Assembly: GCA_003550305.1 (NCBI GenBank)
Contig: QKYT01000417.1
Location: 69,360-104,826 of the forward strand
Length of the DNA stretch: 35,467 bases
Reading direction: 5' to 3'
Origin: Glomus cerebriforme
Lineage: Eukaryota; Glomeromycota; Glomeromycetes; Glomerales; Glomeraceae
Part shown: piece after piece, positions 21,567-32,210 of the stretch
How positions within the stretch are numbered: position 1 is the first letter of the stretch
Layout of the letters: every line of letters starts with the position of its first letter
Notes under the pieces: model-generated
Database searches by the model: none
What the model was told of the DNA's origin: nothing
Seen by the model: the letters and a program-made list of their open reading frames with translations, nothing else
Made by a program: the position numbers and the translations under genes

Positions 21567-23799
21567 TCAATCCGCAGTCTCGCAATTAGAGATTCCATCT
21601 CTAAAAACGCTAACGAGACCAACAACAGGTCTTACGTAAACTGCATACAAGACCGATGTGGCGATACTAGCAGATACGGTAATGGTGTTGTATAATGGAT
21701 TAACCACCAATGTACTTACAAGGGTGCTCTTCGAGTAAATTTGTGGTGATTGTGAGTGATTGGTTTGAATCAATGCTCTTTCCTCCTCCCCCTGTTGTGA
21801 TATAATTAGATTCTGATCCTCGCCCTGAGTTATTCTCAATCGAGAAATATTTCCATTTGCTAATAATAATTGTGGATTTTCCCCACTCCTAATAAAAATT
21901 AAATTTTTAAAAAATAATTAGTTTAAAAATAATAAAAAAATCTGTAAACCTCTCTCTCCGCTTACAAAATTCATTGAAATAAGCTTACGCACAACTGTCC
22001 CACAACAGATTTTAGACGAATCAATTCCTCATTTTGTTGATCAATCTTGTTTTCTAAACGTTTAATGGTCTCTTCAAATATTTTACTAACGCTTGTGCTA
22101 TCAAATTCATCTTTTTGAACATTTGCTTTTGATTCTAAACGTTGTATCGTTTCCGCCATACGTTTAGAAAGGTCAATTTGTTGCTGCATAATTTGGTCCA
22201 TTGAATTAAATTTGTTAATTTGACCATTTTGTTCAGCGACTTTAGCCTCAAGTTTTTCTTTAGTATTACTCAAAGTTTTATTCATTTCTTCAAGTTCTTG
22301 CAACTATAAAAGTAAAATAAAATTTAAATAAATTTGAATCAATTTAATCTGATTGAAAGAGAGTAGAAAAAATTAATTATTATTGAACTTACCTTTTTCG
22401 AAACTTGTTCGTTGAGATTGTCATAACCATATTGGTCAGATAATGTTTCTTCATTTTTTCGTTCTCTGTCATCGGCAACATTTGGTTTAATATTATTAGT
22501 TGAAATAGATAGAGGTTCAAAATTTCTTGATTTTTGAATCGTTCTCTTGATTTCATGAGGATCCGATTTGATAATTGAATTAGCAGCATTATTCTGATCG
22601 ACTTTATCTTCTTTCTTATCCTGTTCATCTTTTTGTATCCGGGTTTGATCATCAGATTTATTAGTGATTTCAACATTAAACTCTAATGATGGTTCAATAG
22701 GTGTGACAATTAATTTTGGAGTAGTAGGAGAACCGGAATTATATTCATTCTCAGGTTTATTATAAATTTCTTGATTATAATCTTGATCATCAACTGAACT
22801 TGGTTGAGTGGAAGAATTGGTCGATTGAACGTCATCGTTAAGGGAATCGTCAATAATCACATTAGGTGAATTATTATTATCATTATCAGAAGTAATTGAA
22901 TTATTACGATGAACATTTTGAGGGGATTCAACATAATCTTTGATTAAATCATCACCATTATTATTATTATTATAATTATTATTATTATTATCACTATTTG
23001 AAATTTGTTTATTTTTTAAGGAAGAAGGAGAACCAGAATAAAAAGAATTTTTTGGACTTTTTGGACTATATATAGGTTCATCAGGTTCAAGAAAATTATC
23101 TTCCCATACATTATATGGTTTTGAGGATGATTTATTTTCATCGAAACCTAAAATTTTACCAATGTTAACACTGATACGTTTTCCTTTTTTAGATGATTTA
23201 TCTTTTTCTAAACCATCAGTATTACTATTTTGTCTAGATTTTCTTCCTTTCTTTGAGGTAGTATCAACTTCAGGTTTCTCATCATCATCGGAAAAGAAAA
23301 TAAAACTACGCCTATTTTTTGACGTTCTTCCTTTCTTTGAGGTAGTAACAACTTCAGGTTTCTCATCATCATCGGAAAAGAAAATAAAACTACGCCTATT
23401 TTTTGACGTATCACTGTTAGATGAAGTACGAGAAGTTGGACGTAAATGTTTCTCACTTTCAAAAGTATTATTATTACGTTTATTATGATCCTTATCTTTA
23501 TTAAAGATTCCTGATAGAGAACGAACCAAACCTTCAGAATGATGTTTTTCTTTCTCTTCTTTTTCTTTATTACTATTAAACATGCTTATAAAACTATTAC
23601 GCTTGTTGCGTTTAGAAGAGGAATTTTTTTCTTCTTTGTTTTCTTCAAAGCTAATTTTCTTTGTATCATTAACATAAGAAGAAGCTGAAGAAGGATAATC
23701 TTTTGATGTTTCAGAAGAGTTATCGATTTCTTCCTCGTAAACATCATTATTATTATGATTATTATCATCAACAACATTAGTTTCGTAAGTAGATTCCAT
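21567..23799 (-). CDS. Low-complexity Asn/Asp/Ser-rich protein with C-terminal coiled coil, about 679 aa
   Basis: Function not recognised. Exon 1 is 23799-22393 (469 codons): acidic and polar, with repeated basic-Ser patches (KRNSF, NRRSF) that look like phosphorylation sites, Asn runs, and two tandem copies of a 28-residue unit (SFIFFSDDDEKPEV). Exon 2 starts at 22303 and encodes a heptad-type coiled coil from LQELEEMNK to EELIRLKSVVGQL. The 3' end is uncertain. Donor GTGCGT (exon 2 ending at 21993) with acceptor 21889 keeps the GC-richer frame open to TGA 21569-21567; its end holds a hydrophobic stretch, SASIATSVLYAVYV. The stronger-looking donor GTAAGC (exon 2 ending at 21989) with the same acceptor instead reaches a stop at 21702-21700, and with an acceptor at 21825 it rejoins the preferred frame. 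The preferred frame is chosen for its composition. If correct, the protein may be tail-anchored through the C-terminal hydrophobic segment (inference). Confidence 0.6.
23241..23408 (-). repeat. 84-bp tandem duplication inside the coding exon
   Basis: Two direct copies, 23241-23324 and 23325-23408, are nearly identical at DNA level and keep the reading frame (28 codons each). One visible protein difference is Val versus Asp after KPEV. Near-identity at synonymous sites points to a recent slip or unequal crossover. Confidence 0.85.
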
Positions 23800-23824
23800 A
23801 CTTTTTTGACTAAAAAAAAAAAAA

Positions 23825-23847
23825 NTTTTTNNNAANNGNAANNNANN
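23825..23847. other. Ambiguous bases (N) in an A/T homopolymer
   Basis: A cluster of N mixed with A, T and G lies about 26 bases upstream of the ATG of the coiled-coil gene. It reflects unresolved sequence at a homopolymer, so the 5' flank here is unreliable. A lone N also occurs at 28602 inside an exon of the kinase tail array. Confidence 0.95.
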
Positions 23848-26010
23848 AAAAAAAAAAAAAAGTGAAAAGTGTGAAAGAAAGGATTGATTTATTTATTATT
23901 TATTATTTGTTTCGTTCGTTGTTATTTTAGTTCAAAAAAAAAAAAATCCTTAGAAAGGGAAATAGGAGTACTCTTTTTATAATAAAAGTGGGTACGAAGA
24001 ATGTTTTACTACATATATATTACCAGCCACAGAATTAAAAAAATGTAAAAGATTTTCATTAATGCATATAAAATAAAATTTTTTAATTTATAAAAAAAAA
24101 AAATAAATAAACATGTAGTAATATCCGATATGTTATAAATAATGGGATCAACTTCCAATAAAAAAGGATGAAGTAATTTTTTTTAAAGTGGCTGTTAAAA
24201 ATATATAAAAAATGAGTAATTAAGTATTGATGATGATATTGATGGTTATAAAGCAAAAATATTACAATCAAATAAATAAATATGTAACTTAAGTTTATTT
24301 ATAGTTAATGGACTACTTAAAATTGATTATCAGATAAAATGTTTTTGAAACAATACTCCACAAGATAAGCAAAGTAAAACTTTAAAAAAAATTGTTTCAA
24401 AAAAATTTTTTTTTTTATCAAATGATGAAAACCATGACAAAAAGAAGTCAAATTAAGTAATTTTTTTTTTACAGGTGAAAAAATTTATCCGGATTTAATA
24501 TCAAGAAAAAAATAAAGTTGCTTACCTTAAGGTTTTGAAAGAACGTGCGAGTTGTTATCAATCAAATTACGGGCTGAGCATTGACCACTTTAACCACTTA
24601 TTGTCACTTGTTGACGCTTTGATCTTGTGATTTATTAAATTACAAGAGTGTGGGAAATACAGAAGGGTTTACTATTAAAATTTTCCTTTTATGTATAAAA
24701 CCTTGTAAATCATTACTAAATTAGTTAAGGAAAATAAGAACCAAAATATCCTCATTGAAATTTATACTTGAATCCGGCGTTAATATTGCAGATTGTAAAC
24801 AAGGTTTTTTATTTGGATTTCATCGATTGTTCTTTTCGCTTATTTTTTACTTATTTTATTCTTTGATGACATTTCTCATGCGCTACGTTGATAGATCGTT
24901 GGGCGTAAAAATTAACGCTTTGTAACCACAATTTCAACAATTCATGTGAAAAGTTGATCAAAACTTGAATATGTTACTAATATGTTTGTGCGAAATGTTT
25001 CATTAAGGTCATAATAATATCATACTACAGATAAATTATTAGATGCTCGTGTGTGCATCATGTGGGCATTTGTATGCATTATCGCTGCGAATGACTTTAA
25101 GTGAATATCCATCATATCAGATTATATAATGCATGCGCTTGGAATTATAGAATTACACTAGTTCTCATTATGGACTTTATTACCAAAAACTATTTGTCTA
25201 AAATTTTGGCTGAAATCGTTGATCATCATTATTTAAAAAATCTTCAGTTTTTTGCATATGAAAGTTTTTAATAACATTTTTATCGTTCAATTCATCATCT
25301 TCCGCAATGATTTATTAACCAGATTTATGTCCCGATTCTTGGGTTCGAACCTATAATTTATTATTATTATTATTATTATCATTATTTTATTAATGTTTTT
25401 TTTACTTATATATGGAAACGAAATAAAGTATTTTATAATTATATTCTCAAATTGATCATCATCTATCAACAACGAATTTCAACCTTCAGATACAACAAAC
25501 AATTTGTAACATTACAATGGATCTACATACTCTGTGATCACGAGGCGTGATAAAACTCTTTTTATCATCTTTATGTAACCCAAAAGAATTGCAAATCACA
25601 ATATATTCGGAAATTCATTCCGGACTTAGATGTTTCTTATTATAAATATCCCGATCTCTTTAAAGACTTGGTTTTTAAAGACGGGAACATTCGTCAAATG
25701 AATCTAATCATAAATAAACGAGTCACGATGCTCGGCCGAGTTCGACAATTTTTTCGAAAATTTCCGATTATTATTTGTTTAACAGTAATTTGAATTCAAT
25801 AAATATTATTAAAATGAAACTACCTAATTTTGGAAAAAAAAATATAGTGGTAATCATCAAATAAATTAATAAATTAATCTTGTGTTATTTATTAAGTAAT
25901 AAGGTCGGACACGTGACCCACATCACATAATCATTTAAATACTACAAATTGTGACAAGAAATTTCTAATTATCATTCATATTTTTTCCTTTTTTTTTTTA
26001 AAAAAAAAAA
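23848..26010. other. Divergent intergenic region with a possible coding relic
   Basis: About 2.2 kb between divergent genes (coiled-coil protein on minus, membrane kinase on plus). A minus-strand AAG|GTAAGC near 24525 could be the donor of a 5' UTR intron of the minus gene. At about 25605-25795 (plus) a frame reads RKFIPDLDVSYYKYPDLF and onward to a stop near 25794, in locally less AT-rich DNA; it has no start or partner exon, so it may be a relic exon. A CACGTG lies near 25911, about 100 bases before the kinase ATG, followed by a homopolymer leader. Confidence 0.45.
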
Positions 26011-29000
26011 ATGGTAATTATTCTAAAAGAATTGTTTGAATGGATAACTACTGGAAAAGGATGGAAAATTGGGTTGATGTCATTTTTTATTGCGGTATTG
26101 GATAGTTGTACATGGGTTTACACGGGAGATTCGAGAATTCAGACAAACTTTGATCTAATAGCTTTGTTAATAGGAATAAGTTATTTATTATATACTGAAG
26201 CAGATAGAATGCAATTATCAAGACAAGAATTTCAATGGTTATTTTTGAGATTTTGTAATAAAAAACCACTTCATGCGTATTCTTGTATAATTCTTTTGAT
26301 ATTGTCAACGTTTAACGGATATTTATATTTAAGTTCGATCATTTTTATAATCTTCTGGAAGTTTTTAAGTGATTCTGTACCAGAAAACCTATTCGGAATT
26401 TCTGAAATTAGTTCAAAACTTATTAAAATTCTTCATTATGTGGTTCCACAAATTTTTATGGTTATTTGGTTTAAAATCTTTTTAGAAATATTAGTGACTT
26501 CAAGATCTACTATTGAAATATTATCTTTTGCTATTTATGAAACTTTATTTTACTTTTCATGTCCTTTTTTATTTTTATTTTTAATAATATTTTCAAAAGT
26601 CACTTATGATATATATGTCACACATTATGACGGAAAGCGTTCTCATTATTTTTATTTATCATTTTCATGGAAAATACAAAAATTGTATTGGATGATGATA
26701 TTCGAACTTCTATGTATGATGTTACCAATATGCATACATTGTAGTCGAATGCTATCAGAACGGAATTGGTGTCAAAATTGTGGAAGAACCCATTTTATTA
26801 ATAATTTATCAAATTGGACAAGTGGTCATAAAGTTATTGATGAATTAATTAAAGAATTTCAATTCAAAGCGAATAATGAATTTGAATGTATAGAATGGAT
26901 TCCTTATAATGAATTTGATAATATTAAACAAATTGGTAGAGGTGGTTTTGGTACAGTTTATTCTGCTACATGGAAAAGTGGTCCTTGGACTATGATTGGT
27001 CTAACCGGAAATTTTGGAAAGATTTATAGGTCTGGTAAACAAAATGTTGCTATAAAAAGTCTTGGTTACTCGGATAATATTACAAAAGAATTTTTACATG
27101 AATTAAAAGCTCATATAAAATGTGCTACAACATATTCAAGTGATTTTTTTGCCGTAGTTAGGTGTTATGGTTTAACCCAAGATCCAATCTCAAAAGCATA
27201 TATGATTGTAATGGATTTAGTAGAAAATGGTAGTTTATATCAATATTTAAACAAAAATTTTTCTGTACTTAAATGGAATGAAGATAAATTAAGATTATTG
27301 GTTGAAATATCTAGTGGATTAAAAACAGTTCATGAAGCAGAACTTTTACATCATGATTTTCATACTGGTAATATTTTAATAGGAAAAAATGGTACCGCTT
27401 ATTTAGCAGATTTAGGATTAAGTTGTCCTGCTGATAAACAATCATCCGATTCTGGCGTGTATGGTGTATTACCATTCGTCGCTCCTGAAGTTTTACGCAG
27501 ACATCCATATACTAAAGCTTCTGATGTTTACAGTTTTGGAATGATTATGTGGGTGTTAACTTCTGGTCAAAACCCTTTTTCTTATTGTGATCTTAATAGC
27601 GATTTAGCATTAAGAATAATATCCGGACATGAAAGACCTCCTATTATTGAAGGAATTCCTAAAATATATGTAGATTTAATGAAAAAATGTTGGGATCCTG
27701 ATCCATTAAAAAGACCTTTATCTGTTGATTTAGAAAAGATATTTAAAAAATGGTATTTTAGTGGTGAATTTTATGATGAATTTGCACAAGCTGATGAATT
27801 AAATAAGGATGATATTATAAGAACTATTAAACAATCAAGTCAACTTATTCATAGTTATGAAAGTTATAAAAGTTGTGAAAGCTCAAATCAATCAAGTAAG
27901 TACAATAACAAATATCCAATAACGGCGGATAATCTTAAAAATATATCCTAATCTATCGAACTATGTTATATTATTATTACCCATATACTAAATATAATTT
28001 TCATTGTAGAATCTAATGATGTTGAAAGTAGTTTATTAGATTCAATGCAACAAGATTTATTACTTGATGAAATACCTATTAGTAGTAAGTTTGTTTCTTT
28101 CAAGATCATAAATTTAGGTAAGTGTCTTTGATATTGTATTATATATAAGTAATACAATATAATTTTTTTTGTGTTTAAAGAATCCGAACAATTAGATGGA
28201 AAAAATTTGGTAATAATAATATACATATTTACTAAATAATTTCAAATTATTAAGATCAGAATTGAAATTTTTTTATTATTTTAATTTATACTATTTATAC
28301 TGTATATTATAATAAAGATAAAGAAGACCAACTTATTTATAGTAAATTTGAAGGAGCTGAAAAAGCAAACACAAACCAATTAGATGAGGCGAGTTTAGGT
28401 AAGTTTAAGTCTACAATAATATATGTTGTTAAAATAATTTTATATATTTGCTAAATAATCAGTTTTATATAGATTCAACGCAACTAGAATTAATTCTTAA
28501 CGATGAAATTTCAGGTAAAATGCGATTTTAATTATTTATTTCTTAATTCTTTTTTATTATATTTAAAATTCTTTTAAATTATACACAATAATAGAAGATA
28601 ANGAAAGCAAATTTATTCATAGTAAATTTGAACGCGCGGAAAACCCCAACCAATTAGATGAGGCAAGTTTAGGTAAGTTTAAGTTTATAATAATATATAT
28701 TTTTAAAATAATTTTTATATGTTTGCTAAATAATTAGTTTTATATAGATTCAACACAGCAAGAATTAATTCTTAACGATGAAATTTCAGGTAAAATATGA
28801 TTTTAATTATTTATTTCTTAATTTTTTTCTATTATATTTAAAATTCTTTTAAATTATACACAATAATAGAAGATAAGAAAAGCCAACTTATTAATAGTAA
28901 ATTTGAAGGAGCGGAGAAAACCAACCAATTATATGAGGCAAGTTTAGGTAAGTTAAAGTTTACAATAATATATGTTTTTAAAATAATTTTTGTATATTTG

Positions 29001-29772
29001 CTAAATGATCAGTTTCATATAGATTCAACACAACTAGAATTAATTCTTGATGATGAAATTTCAGGTAAAATGCGATTTTAATTAATAATCCCCTGTCGCA
29101 CTAAGTGTCACTCATGATTGCCTTCAGTCTAATTTTTTGCATGTGATCAGCTAACCGGGAATTTTCATTCACTTATTCCTCAGTCTCATATAGACAGCCG
29201 GGAAATCACTAATTTTATAAGAACTGTTTAAAATGTCTTATAATAACTTAATAATTTGTAGAAAAATAATGTAAAAAAATAGTTAATCATGTAAAGTCAC
29301 ATGTTATTTAATGAGTGACACGCTCCGGGGGATTACCCATTTATTTCATGGGGGGTTAGGAACATCATGGTTTTTTTCCCTTCGGGAAAAAACCATAATA
29401 TTCCTAACCCCCCATGAAATAAATAATACTTATTTCTTGATTTCTTTTTTTATTATATTTAAAATTCTTTTAATTTATATGCAATAATAGAAGATAAAGA
29501 AAGCCAAATTATTCATAGTAAATTTGAAGGAGCAGAGAAAACAAATCAATTAGATGAGACAAGTTTAGGTAAGTTTAAGTTTACAATAATAAAATAATTT
29601 TTTACATTTGCTAAATAATCAGTTTCATATAGATTCAACACAACTAGAATTAATTCTCGACGATGAAATTCCAGGTAAAATGATGTGTTTGTTTATTTAT
29701 TATTATTTTTTATTAACTTTTTAATTTTTGATAATAATAGAAGATGAAGAAAGTCAATCAATCGAAAAATAA
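26011..29772 (+). CDS. Multi-pass membrane TKL kinase with exon-array tail, about 835 aa
   Basis: Exon 1 (26011-27895, 628 codons) begins with a hydrophobic region predicted to span the membrane about six or seven times (near 19-37, 46-61, 90-117, 139-162, 168-197, 225-242). A juxtamembrane NWCQNCGR Cys pair (254, 257) and NWTSG follow, then a kinase domain: GRGGFG (309-314), VAIK Lys349, HHD (447-449, in place of HRD), Asn454, DLG (467-469), APE (491-493), CWDPDPLKRP (560-569). The catalytic Lys and both Asp are kept, so activity is likely. Splice donor TCA-A|GTAAGT at 27896 leads into the repeat exons: 28010-28117, 28318-28398, 28473-28514, 28595-28672, 28748-28789, 28870-28947, 29023-29064, 29491-29568, 29633-29674, 29741-29772 (TAA). 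All join in phase 1 and the frame closes at 836 codons including the stop. Reading through the first intron instead ends at TAA 27949-27951 and gives a 646-aa tail-less form. A role as a receptor-like or organelle-membrane kinase is inference. Confidence 0.85.
28181..28210 (+). pseudogene. Relic B-type exon in the tail array
   Basis: After an acceptor-like GTTTAAAG, this stretch reads ESEQLDGKNL when joined in phase 1, matching DSTQLE of exon B. Its only donor (TTG|GTAATA at 28211) leaves phase 0, which cannot join the next exon. Skipping it (28117 to 28318) keeps the frame. It appears to be a decayed first copy of exon B. Confidence 0.5.
29086..29335. mobile_element. MITE-like insertion in an intron of the tail array
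   Basis: Ends TAATCCCC (29086-29093) and GGGGATTA (29328-29335) are inverted. The inner inverted match GTGTCACTCAT near 29106-29116 pairs with ATGAGTGACAC near 29311-29321. The equivalent intron in module 2 is 80 nt; this one is 426 nt, so the extra 346 bases match this element plus the adjoining palindrome. No coding capacity. Confidence 0.65.
29339..29424. repeat. 86-bp near-perfect palindrome with a 3-nt TTC loop
   Basis: Outer arms of 24 bp (29339-29362 with 29401-29424) pair exactly, followed by a 4x4 internal mismatch and an inner stem (29367-29380 with 29384-29396, one extra T) closing on CCC-TTC-GGG. It abuts the MITE-like element within the same intron and would form a long hairpin in RNA or cruciform DNA. 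Confidence 0.85.
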
Positions 29773-32210
29773 ATTAACCTTCTCTTTTATTTATTTATAC
29801 TTTAAGAAAATATTCTATCTTTTAAACTTACATGACATGTTATATCATTATTATCTTATATTATATATAATTATTTATTTGAAAAACCCAGATAGCAATG
29901 TATTTATAATCATCTTACTAATCTTATTTAATATAATATTTCATTGTTCAAGTACAACATATAAAATGAAATACATTTTATAATTAGTTTGGTATCATTT
30001 TAAAAAACTTGTTAGCCAAAATAAGCAAACTAATCGAGCATAAACCAGAAAAATAACTAAAGTTAAATAATAGATAAAATGGAAAAGAATAGTCGGTTAA
30101 TTAATATTGGGTTACTTTCTCTTCTTTCGTCCATCAAACTCTTAACCACAATAATAATGAAGTTGCCCCCACTTTTAATCTTGCAGCCCGCTAATCTATC
30201 CTCATGAATCAACTCACTATTAATCCTGTCTTCTCTAATCCAACCTCTCCGAGTTCTTATCAGAAAAACTCACAATAAACCCTTCCCCATGACCCATCCG
30301 TAATCTATAATATTCAATCATGACTATTACAAATTAAATTTAAAATTTGCTAAAATAGTATGTGATTAATTTTACTGTGTATATTATAGTAGTTTGATTT
30401 TTTAGAAATCGGACTTTGGCTTATTAAATTTATCTCCTATAAACTTGAAAAAAATTAAATTTCTAATATAAACATTACAATACTATACACTACAAAATTC
30501 TAAGGTTGAATGGAAATACTGTAACAACAAAAGAATTCAAATTATAATACAACAAGATCACGGAATGGAAATTGAGTGAAAAGATACAGGCAGCATATCA
30601 TGAACTTTTTCAGGATCATGAATTTTTTTTCGAATTATGAATTACTTACAAAAATTGGTATGCAGTTTTTAAACCATACTAAGAGATGGAACTTCCAACT
30701 ATGCATTGTGCATACATCCTTGTGTTTTAACAGATTATAAATGACCTAGGTAAATATATACTGTATATAATAAAATGAAGAAAAAATCATGAAAATTTCA
30801 TATTCATATTTACATTTTTTTTCAACATCATAATTAAATTATTTCATTATTACTCTTATTAACTTTTATTTTCATAAATCTTATCATCAGTAATTTATTA
30901 ATAAATGGTTTATGCTAATACAACTAGTTACTATAAAACAGTTAATCGGCACTTCGTGCATGTTATTTATCCGACTTTTGTAATAGATAAGTGAAACCTT
31001 CTTTATTATAAACATTCATAGCTGACATCGTTTAGTGGAATATTAAATAATAAAAATGACAATGAATATTCTTTTTGTCATTTACCAAAGTTCAGGTGTA
31101 TCATTTGATTGAAGGAATATATTTATATTATATGACAAGTTTCAAGAGAATTTCTATATTACCAAGTTTTTCAAAATGTTCTTACTGTCATAATTACTTT
31201 ACTATTATTGAATAAATAACATTTCCTTATTCATGTTTATTTTTCTAAATTACTATTAGATGCAGGCGTAATTATAAAGAATGGAAAACGAGAACTGCCA
31301 GAATGTGCGAAGCGTCATATAAATTAATATACAAGGAATTATGTGGTTATAATGTTGTTGTTCTATTTCAACTCTTTAATAATATATACCGCTCAAGAAA
31401 TTTATTTTATCACGCGTGAATTATTTATTTAATCTCCAAAGCTAAAATTGAAAAATCACCACGCAATGGCAGAATTACATAATTTCTAATCGACCTCCAA
31501 CCAGCATTATTAATTTTGCACTAGTAACCGTCACCAGCCGTGATGTTTAGAAATACTAAAAAATAAATTTTTTAAATACACTTTATTAATATACATAATA
31601 AAAGTAGAAAAAAAATTATATCGGTTAATTTATAGATACTAATGGACTTCAAAGTTTTTTTTCTTTATCCTTACGCGACGGTGAGAACTTTTTAAAAAAA
31701 CATGCAAATGTAATATAAGTGACAATATATTTCATTTTATAACTTTTCAAAATGACTGAAAATTTATAACTTATATACATTTCATGACCAAAAAACATAA
31801 CTTAATGGAAACTCTTTGTATAAAAGGAAACTATAAACGCAAGAAAATGCTTTTTTTTTTTTTTATAATAAAACCGGTTTGTTTCATTTATAAAAGTCCT
31901 TTTGTTCATTTTCCACATAATATGGTAAAAAAAGCCGTACAACTTTTGTCGGTGCGATATGTTGAATTAGCGTAATTACCTACAATAGATATATCATACT
32001 CATAAGGCACACTATTTTTTAGAAGCATTTGGGGTTATCCAAAAAAGACGCCTTTTTTTGTTTAAGATAATGACACTATATGTTAGGTTATATGAGTTAT
32101 CTGGAAATTCATTTCGAAAAGTTTTATTAATTTCCTTTTTTTTTTTTTTTTTTTATAAATAAACTACATAAAGTATTGCTTGATAATACATGAAAAACGA
32201 TTTAAAAAAT
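29773..32210. other. AT-rich gap between the kinase and the coiled-coil pair
   Basis: About 2.4 kb with no intact gene. A less AT-rich pocket at about 30115-30310 has an open minus-strand reading of about 65 codons containing RRGWIREDRINSELIHEDRL, after a TGA; it may be a relic of an unknown gene. Remaining short ORFs at 29744-29983 and 31784-31975 (plus) look like AT-rich chance products; the former overlaps the kinase stop exon in another frame. Confidence 0.45.

Larger units (their letters stand above)
28010..29772 (+). repeat. Tandem array of a two-exon module (exons A and B) in the kinase tail
   Basis: Exon A encodes EDKESQIIHSKFEGAEK and then TNQLDEASL; exon B encodes DSTQLELILNDEIS. 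A copies: 28318-28398 (81 nt), 28595-28672, 28870-28947, 29491-29568 (78 nt each) and a truncated terminal copy 29741-29772 carrying the stop. B copies (42 nt each): 28473-28514, 28748-28789, 29023-29064, 29633-29674. Period is about 275 bases where undisturbed. Introns are copied with the exons: donors TTTAG|GTAAGTT after A and TCAG|GTAAAAT after B, acceptors ATAG|ATTCA and AATAG|AAGAT. All internal exons are phase 1-1. The product is an acidic tail of about 40-residue repeats. Confidence 0.9.

Noticed and set aside
23162..23488. 108-aa plus ORF opposite the coiled-coil gene
   Set aside because: Its repeated Phe/Leu/Ser-rich content is the antisense of the 84-bp duplication; the minus frame has splice-consistent partner exons.
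28211..28317. Treating 28181-28210 as a normal exon of the membrane kinase
   Set aside because: It leaves phase 0 at its only GT donor while the next exon needs phase 1, so inclusion breaks the frame.
28010..29772. CRISPR-like array
   Set aside because: The repeated units are exons and introns with coding periodicity and splice sites; spacers are not unique, and the DNA is eukaryotic.
29744..29983. 79-aa plus ORF after the kinase array
   Set aside because: It starts in another frame within the terminal kinase exon and runs through AT-rich DNA; composition is that of chance hydrophobic ORFs.
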